Origin: Micavibrio sp.
GTDB taxonomy: Bacteria; Pseudomonadota; Alphaproteobacteria; Micavibrionales; Micavibrionaceae
Reading direction: 5' to 3'
Assembly (NCBI GenBank): GCA_019634145.1
Contig: JAHQVU010000040.1
Span: 1-39,357 of the forward strand
Length of the DNA stretch: 39,357 bases
Below are positions 23,816 through 31,569 of this stretch, piece after piece. The notes under the pieces were generated by a model. It was not told the DNA's origin and searched no databases. It saw only the letters and a program-made list of their open reading frames with translations. The position numbers and the translations under genes are program-made. Every line of letters begins with the position of its first letter. Within the stretch, counting starts at the first letter, position 1.

Positions 23816-25130
23816 TTGATATTGATCCTTTATCTGATTTTGCTGCTTTTCGCTGTTTTGAAACGAGTTTTTTGCCAGATTTGGTTTTTGAGGCGCTATC
23901 AGACGCGGTGTCTGCTCCGAAGTTAAAGGAGATGATTTGCGCGGAAGCCTCGGTTGATTGCTCATTATTTTTACCTTGAGTTACTTTTGATGATTTAGCA
24001 CCGGAAGCGGCACCATTTTCAGATGTCCCTTTAGTTTGCAACTCCTGTTCCGTTTCACGGAATGAACGCTCGAACTTGATGAACCATAGGAAATTGGCAT
24101 TCGCGCGGTCACGCACATCGGTAAAAATGGCATCATCCATTATAGTGACGGCATGTTCTGCCAGGTAATTTTTGCCGAATGGTAGCTCGCCAAGCGCGGC
24201 GATTATTGCGGGTGTAAGAATCGATTCGCTTTCCTTAAATTCGAAAACATAACCCTGATGATCCGAAAGCATCTGATTGATGAGGATTTTGTCTTGTGAT
24301 CTACAACGCTCTGAAAGAAACCAAGCCTCGAAAACGGCGGCCATGGCTTGTCCATTATTAATTGTACGGAAATCCAAATAAGCTTCACGGGCAAAAGCGC
24401 GCCCTAAATCTGCCATTGATGAATTCTCGATATGTTCCCAAGCTTCCTTATAGCCTGATAGCTGTAATTCCCAAGCAGCGCGAATAACAGAGACGATAAG
24501 ATCAGCACTTTGAGCGCGGTGAACAAGCACGGCATTATCAGGGTGGAATGTTAATGGATTGATAAGTGCGCCAGCGCGGTGTTGATAATGACGGCGAAGT
24601 TCACGAATAGCCAAAAATACACGATCAGTCTCGTTAATTTCAGGGTTAATGAATATTTTCCCTGCCTGACGATCATAAAGTGCTGTTTCGATTTGTCCGC
24701 TGAAGCAAATTTCTATGCCATATTTTTCAGCCGTTTCCACATATCCAGCGGCTAGGCGTGATTTTTTAAGAAGAGCTATGAACTCTTTAAGTTCAACTTG
24801 ATCCTTTTTGTGCTGGCCGGTAATGAAATCGCTGTTCATGAAGAATGTTTCAACTTTTTTTTCTGTGCTTAGAGCGGATGAAAAATTAACTGAGTCAAAG
24901 CTATCGAGCTCACGCTTTAATACATTAAGCTCATTTTCGAAAATTCCATAGTCGGCTGCATCAAGGAGTATGTCATCGACATCTTCGTAACGGTGCTCAA
25001 AATCCATATAAAATAATGGTTGCGAGCCGATATAGGTGCATTCAACCGGTTGATGATTGTTGAGCGTGTAAGCTACACGCGGCTGTATTTTTATATCATC
25101 ACCTGATGTTGTTTTGTTGATATCACTCAT
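23781..25130 (-). CDS. Unknown protein A of a tandem paralog pair (DUF6782-like?)
   Basis: A 449-residue protein starting at ATG 25130 with AAGG at 8 nt. A variable N-terminus (1-115) precedes the domain shared with the neighbouring gene (about 120-350). A C-terminal tail (about 360-449) is rich in Ser, Thr, Lys and Ala and looks disordered. Within the domain, YDRQAGKIFINPEI leads into a helix with RELRRHYQH (176-184), where HExxH metallopeptidase relatives would have HELRHxxQ. The Glu is kept but both His positions are Arg. NNGQAMAAVFEAWF (258-271) is the best-conserved block between paralogs. It overlaps gene B by 35 bp, so the two are almost certainly co-translated. No export signal. Function unknown; a scaffolding or regulatory pseudoenzyme is an inference. 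Confidence 0.78.
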   Translation of the reverse strand: MSDINKTTSGDDIKIQPRVAYTLNNHQPVECTYIGSQPLFYMDFEHRYEDVDDILLDAADYGIFENELNVLKRELDSFDSVNFSSALSTEKKVETFFMNSDFITGQHKKDQVELKEFIALLKKSRLAAGYVETAEKYGIEICFSGQIETALYDRQAGKIFINPEINETDRVFLAIRELRRHYQHRAGALINPLTFHPDNAVLVHRAQSADLIVSVIRAAWELQLSGYKEAWEHIENSSMADLGRAFAREAYLDFRTINNGQAMAAVFEAWFLSERCRSQDKILINQMLSDHQGYVFEFKESESILTPAIIAALGELPFGKNYLAEHAVTIMDDAIFTDVRDRANANFLWFIKFERSFRETEQELQTKGTSENGAASGAKSSKVTQGKNNEQSTEASAQIISFNFGADTASDSASKTKSGKKLVSKQRKAAKSDKGSISNVVYLRRWSGE

Positions 25131-25282
25131 TGACCCGACCTTTTTTTATTTTACCCTGAAAGTTTTTTGGCGATATTGCCCCTTTCGAGTCTTATTATGC
25201 CCCCCAACTTCTTAACAGAACCTTTCTAAAAAGTAGAAAAATTCAAGAAAATCTGCGTATTATAGAAAATAAAAGTCATTCC

Positions 25283-25297
25283 TTAATCCTTCGTTTA
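25283..25297. promoter_or_regulatory. CtrA-like site (one mismatch)
   Basis: TTAA-N7-TTTA against the Caulobacter CtrA consensus TTAA-N7-TTAA, about 155 bp upstream of paralog A. The DNA is AT-rich, so chance occurrence is likely. It is listed because an exact copy lies on the other side of the predicted origin. Confidence 0.25.
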
Positions 25298-25373
25298 CCA
25301 AACAGTAACGAAGCATTAATAAACAGTGATTTTATGGAATTTAGATCGAGGGTATTGAATAAGGTTTTAGAAA

Positions 25374-25988
25374 TTATTGACCAAGCGTGTCATCGAGAAC
25401 TGGCATATCTTCCACCAAGAGTTCTTCGTCATGAATAGAAACAAAACCGTTAGGTTGAATTTTTACGAGTGAGCGAAAGAGCGAATCTTTAAAAATCATG
25501 CATACGCGCAGATGGTATGTTCCCTTCTCATCCACTTTTTCTAATTCTACTGGGCTGATCAATTCACCCACTGCTTTACGCGCGGCCGGTGGCGGATCAT
25601 CTTTCCATGCGATCGCATCAACATTTTCTACGATTAAAAAACGACCATAGCGTCCACGAACGAAATTAAAGAAAAACCTTAAATAATCCTGCGCATTATT
25701 CTCATTCAATGTAATTGGCAGTGATTGGTTGAATTCATAAATAGATTCATTGGAAAAGTTTAAAACCAGATCACGTTCATCATTGGTAACCACAAAGCGC
25801 TTAATTTCAGGCGTTAAGGACTGATTGGAAATCTCTAAAAGCCTAAAGCCGGGATAAAATGAAAGGTTCTGAGCAAGGATAATTGTCTCTTTTTCAGAGA
25901 ATTGAGTGCCATCAAACAAAGGATTAAGGCGATTTACAATTACACCTGCTTCCTTTGACCCTAGTTTTTTATAAATTTCCTGATTCAT
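25374..25988 (-). CDS. Unknown 204-residue protein next to the origin
   Basis: Not recognised. The protein begins MNQEIYKKLGSKEAGVIVNR and ends LLVEDMPVLDDTLGQ. It is soluble, rich in Phe, Asn and Leu, with several strand-like stretches (RFLIVENVDAIAW, GTYHLRVCMIFKD, VKIQPNGFVSIHDEELLVE). No membrane segment or catalytic motif is obvious. It is the gene nearest the predicted oriC on its left side, transcribed away from it, and is followed 243 bp later by the paralog pair on the same strand. A GANTC site overlaps its start codon (25982), which could tie its expression to methylation state during replication. Confidence 0.75.
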   Translation of the reverse strand: MNQEIYKKLGSKEAGVIVNRLNPLFDGTQFSEKETIILAQNLSFYPGFRLLEISNQSLTPEIKRFVVTNDERDLVLNFSNESIYEFNQSLPITLNENNAQDYLRFFFNFVRGRYGRFLIVENVDAIAWKDDPPPAARKAVGELISPVELEKVDEKGTYHLRVCMIFKDSLFRSLVKIQPNGFVSIHDEELLVEDMPVLDDTLGQ

Positions 25989-26412
25989 ATGATCTTATTG
26001 TGGTTTGTTCTTATACCCCTAGATACAACAGTGTTAGCATAGATTCGATTCGCATGACAGGTTAGTAAATGTCTTTGTATAAATTTGTGCATAAATGGGT
26101 AGAAAAATTATGGGGTAATTCAGGGAAAAACTTATCCAGATTCGATAAGATTTTTTCAAGGGCTGTTTTACCCATGAGGATAAGAGAGATGTATGAAAAT
26201 GTGTTTATCTGAACGAATCATAGCGAATCGCTGGAAATAGATGAGATTTAAAGAAAGCAGCAATGGGGATAAGTTCGGGGTTAAAAACTATACCCATGAT
26301 TCACAGCCCCTACTCTTTACTAATACCTTTAATTAAATAAATATTAAGATTGGTAAGGAGAGAAAAATAAGGCATTGTGCCGTTTAAATTTTGATCAGTA
26401 TTGGATGAACAG
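25989..26412. other. oriC: Predicted chromosomal replication origin (oriC)
   Basis: A non-coding region between divergent genes, on the hemE side where the alphaproteobacterial origin lies. It holds six GANTC sites within 261 bp (26042, 26047, 26139, 26215, 26225, 26298) plus one at 25982. It also holds three 9-mers one base from the DnaA box TTATCCACA: TTATCCAGA at 26132 (+), TTATCCTCA at 26175 (-) and TTATCCCCA at 26264 (-). AT-rich DNA follows at 26319-26400 and could be the unwinding element, and an exact CtrA motif is included. Genes on both flanks point outward, consistent with fork direction. GANTC is the target of the cell-cycle methylase CcrM in this class. Confidence 0.8.
26333..26347. 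promoter_or_regulatory. CtrA-binding motif upstream of hemE
   Basis: An exact TTAA-N7-TTAA match (spacer ATAAATA), 66 bp before the hemE start codon chosen here. In Caulobacter CtrA binds such sites in Cori to block initiation and to control the hemE-side promoters. AT-richness of the spacer lowers specificity, but position supports it. Confidence 0.5.
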
Positions 26413-27468
26413 ATGGCGGGAGAAATGGTTCCCAAAAAAATATTAAAGGTTTTGCAGGGGGAATGTTTCGACGTTCCGCCTTTCTGGTTTATGCGGCAAG
26501 CGGGGCGGTATTTGCCTGAATATCGAGAATTACGGGCTGAAAAGGGCGGTTTTTTGGCGATGGCTTTTGATCCGAAGGCGGCATGCGAGATTACTTTGCA
26601 ACCCATTCGCAGGTTTCAAATGGATGCAGCGATTATTTTTTCGGATATTTTGGTTGTCCCGATGGCTTTGGGTCAGCATTTGGAATTTGTGGCAGGTGAA
26701 GGGCCTAAGCTCGAAGCTTTAGCAGATACGCAGGATTTATGCAGATTATCGGATAAGCATTTTGATGTTCTTGATCCTGTTTTTGAAGCTTTAAACTTGA
26801 CCAGAGCGGGATTGAAGCAAGAAGGTTTTGAAAGTACCGCCTTGATCGGTTTTGCAGGTGCGCCGTGGACGGTTGCGACCTACATGATCGAAGGTGGGTC
26901 ATCGAAGGATTTTTATAAAACGCGGCTTTGGTCGTATCGTGATCCAGAAGGGTTTCAAGCCTTGATGGATATGTTGGTCGAGACGACGGCGCGGTATTTG
27001 ATCAAGCAGGTTGAAGCAGGCGCAGAAGCTTTGCAGATTTTTGATAGCTGGTCAGGTGCGCTTGACCCTATAAGTTTTGAAAAATGGTCGATTGCCCCAA
27101 CAAAGGAAATTATTGCACGTGTTAAAGCGGTTCATCCCGATGTTCCGATCATTGGTTTTCCAAAGGGCGCCGGGCATAATTTAGAGAAATACGTTTGTGA
27201 AACCGGTATTGACGGGGTGGGCATTGATCAATTTACGCCTCTCGATTATGTTTCTTCGAACATTCAGACCAAAATACCGGTGCAAGGGAATCTTGATCCA
27301 TTTGCGCTTTTAGCAGGCGGCGAAACATTGGATAGGGCGGCAAAAGAGGTTCTTGATAGCTTGAAGGGTAGGCCATTTATTTTCAATCTTGGTCACGGAA
27401 TTAACAAAGATACACCGCCGGAGAATGTCGAAAGGCTGGTTAAAATTATTCGCGGGGAAAGTGTATGA
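26413..27468 (+). CDS. hemE: Uroporphyrinogen decarboxylase
   Basis: Converts uroporphyrinogen III to coproporphyrinogen III in haem synthesis, by four decarboxylations. Family hallmarks are FWFMRQAGRYLPEYRELR near the N-terminus, IIFSDILVVP with the catalytic Asp, GFAGAPWTVATYMIEGGSS and 'FNLGHGI'. The start is uncertain. ATG 26413 (351 residues) is reported; TTG 26401 and ATG 26425 (347 residues, beginning MVPKKILKVLQGE, closest to the usual family start) are alternatives. It is the first gene of a hemE-hemH-hemJ operon with overlapping junctions, and borders the predicted origin as in Caulobacter. Confidence 0.95.
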   Translation: MAGEMVPKKILKVLQGECFDVPPFWFMRQAGRYLPEYRELRAEKGGFLAMAFDPKAACEITLQPIRRFQMDAAIIFSDILVVPMALGQHLEFVAGEGPKLEALADTQDLCRLSDKHFDVLDPVFEALNLTRAGLKQEGFESTALIGFAGAPWTVATYMIEGGSSKDFYKTRLWSYRDPEGFQALMDMLVETTARYLIKQVEAGAEALQIFDSWSGALDPISFEKWSIAPTKEIIARVKAVHPDVPIIGFPKGAGHNLEKYVCETGIDGVGIDQFTPLDYVSSNIQTKIPVQGNLDPFALLAGGETLDRAAKEVLDSLKGRPFIFNLGHGINKDTPPENVERLVKIIRGESV

Positions 27469-28532
27469 GCGAGAAAATTGCAGTTGTAATGTTTAATCTT
27501 GGCGGGCCGGATTCAAAAAATGCGATCCGTCCGTTTTTAATGAATTTTTTCATGGATAAAAATATCATATCCCTGCCTATCCCTTTTCGTTGCTTTATTG
27601 CGAATGCGATTTCTAAAAAGCGCTCTAAAAGAGAGGCTGCAGAAAGTTATAACGAGCTGGGGAATGTTTCGCCGTTATTAACAAATTCCAAGATGCAGGC
27701 AGTGGAGCTGGAAAAAGAATTAAACAAGGAAACAGGCGCGGAGTTTAAAACTTTTATCTGTATGCGCTATTGGCATCCGATGGCTGCGCAAGTGGTGCGC
27801 GAGGTCAGAGATTGGGGAGCGGATAAGATCGTGATTTTGCCGCTTTATCCGCAATTTTCAACGACGACGACTTGGTCATCTTTGGAGCAGTGGAATAAGG
27901 TCATGCATGTTGCGGGGATGGATTTACCGACCTCTACGATTTGTTGTTATCCGATGAATGATGGTTTTATCGAGGCTTCTGCTTTGAATATTATGCGATG
28001 TTTTGAAAAAGCCAAAGATGATGGGCATGAGAATATCCGTGTTTTATTTTCAGCCCACGGTTTACCGGAAAAAATCATTAAGGGCGGTGATCCTTATCAA
28101 TATCAATGTGAAAAATCTGCCGAAAAAATAGCAGCCAAATTAAAAGAAAAAACAGGCCAAAAACTTGATTGGCAAATTTGTTATCAATCTCGCGTCGGGC
28201 CGATGAAATGGATTGGCCCTTCTTTGGATGAGGCTTTGGAAAAAGCAGTAGTCGATGAAAAGGCGGTGATTATCTATCCGCACGCTTTTACGCAAGAGCA
28301 TGTGGAGACGCTGGTCGAGCTGGATATTGAATATCGGGAAATGGCAGAGCATAGCGGCATTAAAGGCTATTATAGGGCTGATACTGTTGGTATCCATGAT
28401 GAATATATCAATGAAATGGCGTCTTTGGTTAAAAAGCATACTGATGTAAGTGGTGTTCATGCAGAGGGGATGGAAAGCCTTTGCCCTTCTGGTTTTTCGC
28501 GCTGTTGTATGCGTAATGAGGTTCAGGTCTGA
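27465..28532 (+). CDS. hemH: Ferrochelatase
   Basis: Final haem-synthesis step: inserts ferrous iron into protoporphyrin IX. The 355-residue protein has VMFNLGGPDSKNAIRPFL at the N-terminus, the catalytic His198 in FSAHGLPEKIIKGGDPY and the metal-path glutamate in FTQEHVETLVELDIEY. The C-terminus contains cysteines (LCPSGFSRCCM) reminiscent of [2Fe-2S]-type ferrochelatases, whose cluster uses C-terminal Cys residues. It overlaps hemE by 4 bp and hemJ by 1 bp. Confidence 0.95.
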   Translation: MSEKIAVVMFNLGGPDSKNAIRPFLMNFFMDKNIISLPIPFRCFIANAISKKRSKREAAESYNELGNVSPLLTNSKMQAVELEKELNKETGAEFKTFICMRYWHPMAAQVVREVRDWGADKIVILPLYPQFSTTTTWSSLEQWNKVMHVAGMDLPTSTICCYPMNDGFIEASALNIMRCFEKAKDDGHENIRVLFSAHGLPEKIIKGGDPYQYQCEKSAEKIAAKLKEKTGQKLDWQICYQSRVGPMKWIGPSLDEALEKAVVDEKAVIIYPHAFTQEHVETLVELDIEYREMAEHSGIKGYYRADTVGIHDEYINEMASLVKKHTDVSGVHAEGMESLCPSGFSRCCMRNEVQV

Positions 28533-28981
28533 TGCAAGAGTGGCTTTTACTTCATTATGATTGGCTCAGGGCGCTACATATTATTTCGGTGATATCGTGG
28601 ATGGCGGGAATGCTGTATTTGCCGCGCCTTTTTGTTTATCACAGTGAGAGCGAGATTGGATCTGATAAAAGCGAGACCTTTAAAGTCATGGAGCGGAAGC
28701 TTTTGAAGATTATTATCAATCCTGGTATGGGCTCATCTTGGCTTTTCGGTCTTGGAATGCTGTTTGCGAATCCGGGATTATTACAAGGTCAGGGCTGGAT
28801 GCATGCAAAGTTATTCCTGGTTTTGGTTTTATCAGCGATCCATGGTATTCTGGCTAAGGCGGTAAAAAAGTTTGAGCGGGACGAAAATACAAAGAGTTCG
28901 AAATATTATCGCATCATAAATGAAGTTCCGGCTGTATTAATGATTTTAATCGTTATATTTGTGGTTGTTGAGCCATTCTAA
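28532..28981 (+). CDS. hemJ: Protoporphyrinogen IX oxidase, HemJ type
   Basis: Membrane enzyme that oxidises protoporphyrinogen IX before iron insertion. It replaces HemG/HemY in most alphaproteobacteria. The 149-residue protein has four hydrophobic helices and the family motif LRALHIISVISWMAGMLYLP with the conserved His, then RLFVYHSES, and 'GWMHAKLFLVLVLSAIHG' with a second conserved Lys/His set. The start overlaps the hemH stop (TGATG), so the three haem genes form one operon. The usual next gene rho is not here; a carboxypeptidase gene follows instead. Confidence 0.93.
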   Translation: MQEWLLLHYDWLRALHIISVISWMAGMLYLPRLFVYHSESEIGSDKSETFKVMERKLLKIIINPGMGSSWLFGLGMLFANPGLLQGQGWMHAKLFLVLVLSAIHGILAKAVKKFERDENTKSSKYYRIINEVPAVLMILIVIFVVVEPF

Positions 28982-29067
28982 GTTAGATTATTAAACACTG
29001 TTTTTCTTGTTGTTAACCTATAGGAATTATGGACAGTTAAAATAAAAGCTAATACTATAGGTAGAGT

Positions 29068-30489
29068 ATGAGAACCGCGCTTTTAACACTTTTGATCACA
29101 TCATTTATAATTTTTTCCAGCGCCGCTGCGTTTGCGAAAGGAAATCCGCGCTATGCTTCTATTATTATGGATGCGCAAAGCGGTGTGATATTAGAAGAGC
29201 AACGCGCGGATAAACCGCTCCACCCGGCCTCATTGACCAAAATCATGACTTTGATGATGCTTTTTGATGCAGTTAATAGCGGTAAGTTAAGTTTGAATAG
29301 TAGAATTCCTATGACGACTTATGCAGCCAGTAAACCTCCTAGCAAGATTGGTCTTAAGCCCGGCGAAACGATTAAAGTTAAAGATGCTATCGGGACTCTC
29401 GTTACCAAATCGGCAAATGATATTGCTACTGCTGTTGGTGATTATTTAGGTGGTAGTGAAAAAGGTTTTGCAAGGATGATGAACCGTAAGGCTATACAGA
29501 TTGGTATGACTCGTACAACCTTCGTTAATGCATCTGGTCTTCATCATCCGCGTCAAATATCAACTGCACGTGATATGGCTAAGCTAGCCCGCTATATTAT
29601 TCTTAATTACCCTAAAGAATACCGTTATTTCTCAATGACGAATTTTAATTATAACGGTAAAAATTACCATAATCATAACCGCTTGCTCGGTAAATATGCA
29701 GGGATGGATGGGATTAAAACCGGGTATGTGAATGCATCCGGGTTTAACCTTGTGGCCTCGGCAGTGAAAGGAAATAGACGCATCATTGCAGTTGTTTTTG
29801 GTGGACGCACATCACAAACGCGCAATGCACATATGGAAGTTTTGCTTGATCGCGGGTTTAAAAAAATGGGACAAGTTAGAATTGCGAGTACTCCTGCACC
29901 AACCACTACTGTTGCAAATCTTACATTGATTGAACCTCCTATTCCGGGTCGTAAGCCAGCGGTATTGGGGGCAATTGCAGCCATTACTAATGCTAGCGAA
30001 CAAGGCGGTCAAAAATTGGCGGCGTTAAGTCCGAGTGTTAATGACAATTTTAAATCCTTACTCGGTGAAGGCGATAGCGACCCGTCAGAAGTTTTGCGGG
30101 TTCAAGCAGGCTTGAGTGCCATTAGTTCATATAGTCAGGTAAAAGGTTTTGGCACGCATGTTCCTGTGTTGGAGACTTCGAATGATCATACGCAGAAAAG
30201 CGCTGATCAGATGCCTGCGCATATGCGTCAAAATACGTCTAGCTCTCGTCTCGAGCCTTGGTCTGTTCAGATAGGCGCGTTTAACAGCCGCGCAGCGACA
30301 GATAAGGCCATCCATAATACACTCCGTACGCTTCCTGCGCCCTTCTCATCCGCTCAGCCATTGGTTGCACCATTGCAAACCCAGCAAGGCTGGCTTTTCC
30401 GCGCACGCTTGAGTGGGTTTTCAAAAGATGAAGCTTATGCTGTTTGTAAGCATATTTCGGAATGTTTACCAATCGCGCCTCGAAATTAA
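29068..30489 (+). CDS. D-alanyl-D-alanine carboxypeptidase with SPOR domain
   Basis: Low-molecular-mass PBP (DacA/PBP5-like) that trims the terminal D-Ala of muropeptides. The 473-residue precursor has a signal peptide ending near residue 23 (AAAFA), then the S11 peptidase domain with SxxK at Ser55/Lys58 (PASLTKIMT), SxN at Ser115-Asn117 (TKSANDIA) and KTG at Lys217 (GIKTGYVNASGFN). A low-complexity linker (about 275-390) leads to a C-terminal SPOR domain (about 395-470; WSVQIGAFNS...). SPOR domains bind denuded glycan at division sites, so septal localisation is likely. A PBP5-type C-terminal amphipathic anchor is absent. It lies 86 bp after hemJ. Confidence 0.94.
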   Translation: MRTALLTLLITSFIIFSSAAAFAKGNPRYASIIMDAQSGVILEEQRADKPLHPASLTKIMTLMMLFDAVNSGKLSLNSRIPMTTYAASKPPSKIGLKPGETIKVKDAIGTLVTKSANDIATAVGDYLGGSEKGFARMMNRKAIQIGMTRTTFVNASGLHHPRQISTARDMAKLARYIILNYPKEYRYFSMTNFNYNGKNYHNHNRLLGKYAGMDGIKTGYVNASGFNLVASAVKGNRRIIAVVFGGRTSQTRNAHMEVLLDRGFKKMGQVRIASTPAPTTTVANLTLIEPPIPGRKPAVLGAIAAITNASEQGGQKLAALSPSVNDNFKSLLGEGDSDPSEVLRVQAGLSAISSYSQVKGFGTHVPVLETSNDHTQKSADQMPAHMRQNTSSSRLEPWSVQIGAFNSRAATDKAIHNTLRTLPAPFSSAQPLVAPLQTQQGWLFRARLSGFSKDEAYAVCKHISECLPIAPRN

Positions 30490-30519
30490 AATCTTAAGTC
30501 ATTAATATTGGAAAAAGAT

Positions 30520-31242
30520 ATGTCCGCCTATTCAGAACAAAAGAAGTATAATGAGAGCGGAAATGTTCTTTTTATTATCCTTATCGCTATTGTTCTTATC
30601 GGCGCTCTAACTGCGGCGGTTCAGCAATCTAATAATAGTGAGAGCAGTAATATTGATAATGAAACGCTGGCCATCCGAGCCAGTGAAGTGCAATCTTATG
30701 CTTCTGAATTAGAGAGGGCGGTGCGCTTCGTTCTAGAGAACGGCGTTAGCGAAATTGATATTCGCTTTGCGCATGCGAGTGCACATGCTGATTATGGCGA
30801 TATCGATGATAGTGTAGACGGCAGACAATATGTTATGCAGGTTTTCCATCCTGATGGTGGAGCAGCGACTTATCGGAATGTTCCATCCGGTATAACAACG
30901 AGCGCTTCGGCCTGGGAATTTACCGGAGCATCGCATATGCCAGGCGTTGGGACGGCGGCACGCAGTGATCTAATAGCAGTATTGCCAAATGTTACGGCTG
31001 CATTTTGCGAAAAGATTAATGAACTGAATAACCAGACGGCCACTCCTGCTGCGACAAGCTGCCCTTATACGGACGCTGGACGTTTCGATAGTGGAACTAA
31101 TTTTGACGATGATGTTGATGAGAGCAGCACTACTATTCCTCCTGTCATGACTGAAGCGACATTTAGTACTCAACCGGCATTACAGGCATGTGTGGTTTGT
31201 GGCGGTAATAATTATTTCTATCATGTGATTATGGCGCGGTAG
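30520..31242 (+). CDS. Prepilin-like membrane-anchored protein, function unknown
   Basis: A 240-residue protein; ATG 30520 is preferred over the in-frame TTG 30508. An N-terminal segment ESGNVLFIILIAIVLIGAL follows a short charged leader and resembles a type IV pilin signal (cleavage after Gly, then a long hydrophobic helix). The usual Glu at +5 is missing. The rest is soluble and extracytoplasmic in character, with four cysteines in the second half (AFCEKI, TSCPYTD, ACVVCGG) that could form disulfides. I recognise the N-terminal pattern from alphaproteobacterial hypothetical proteins but know no function. It lies 30 bp after the carboxypeptidase gene and may share its transcript. It converges on the small gene at 31259. 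Confidence 0.7.
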   Translation: MSAYSEQKKYNESGNVLFIILIAIVLIGALTAAVQQSNNSESSNIDNETLAIRASEVQSYASELERAVRFVLENGVSEIDIRFAHASAHADYGDIDDSVDGRQYVMQVFHPDGGAATYRNVPSGITTSASAWEFTGASHMPGVGTAARSDLIAVLPNVTAAFCEKINELNNQTATPAATSCPYTDAGRFDSGTNFDDDVDESSTTIPPVMTEATFSTQPALQACVVCGGNNYFYHVIMAR

Positions 31243-31258
31243 GATCTATTCGCCAGAT

Positions 31259-31489
31259 TTATTCTTCGCTGAACGTCACATTAACGCCGCGTTTTTTAAA
31301 ATAGCTTTGCATCATTTTACGCCCGGCGCGATTATTCTGCGCGAGTTTTGAAGGGGCGAATTCAACGGATTTTGTTCCTTCTTCCCGCATCGCTTCTTTT
31401 AGATTGGCAATATGAAAATCGATGTCTTGGTTATTCATCTCAAGAGATTGGTAAACGGCATCTTTTGCTTTTTCTACACTTAAGGTCAT
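31259..31489 (-). CDS. Unknown 76-residue protein
   Basis: Not recognised. It starts at ATG 31489 with AAGGA at a 7-nt spacer, strong support for translation. The sequence MTLSVEKAKDAVYQSLEMNN is followed by a charged, mostly helical-looking region rich in Lys, Glu and Gln. No membrane segment or cysteine. It lies 80 bp downstream of rsmB on the same strand. Confidence 0.7.
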   Translation of the reverse strand: MTLSVEKAKDAVYQSLEMNNQDIDFHIANLKEAMREEGTKSVEFAPSKLAQNNRAGRKMMQSYFKKRGVNVTFSEE

Positions 31490-31569
31490 TTTCTATTCCT
31501 TTTCGTTCAAGCGCCACTGAGGCTTTCTCGGCATTAGGCGCGCGTCGCAGTCGCACCGTATGTTTTTTA

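Noticed and set aside
23815-23965. Upstream extension of paralog B to ATG 23965
   Set aside because: It would lie within the tail of paralog A, and ATG 23815 has a ribosome binding site.
26310-26606. Minus-strand open frame of 98 codons across the origin and hemE start
   Set aside because: It is antisense to hemE and covers the AT-rich origin edge; no ribosome binding site or family resemblance.
29030-29058. Promoter-like TGGACA-N17-TACTAT before the carboxypeptidase gene
   Set aside because: The start site would fall within a few bases of the start codon, leaving almost no leader; plausible only for a leaderless mRNA.
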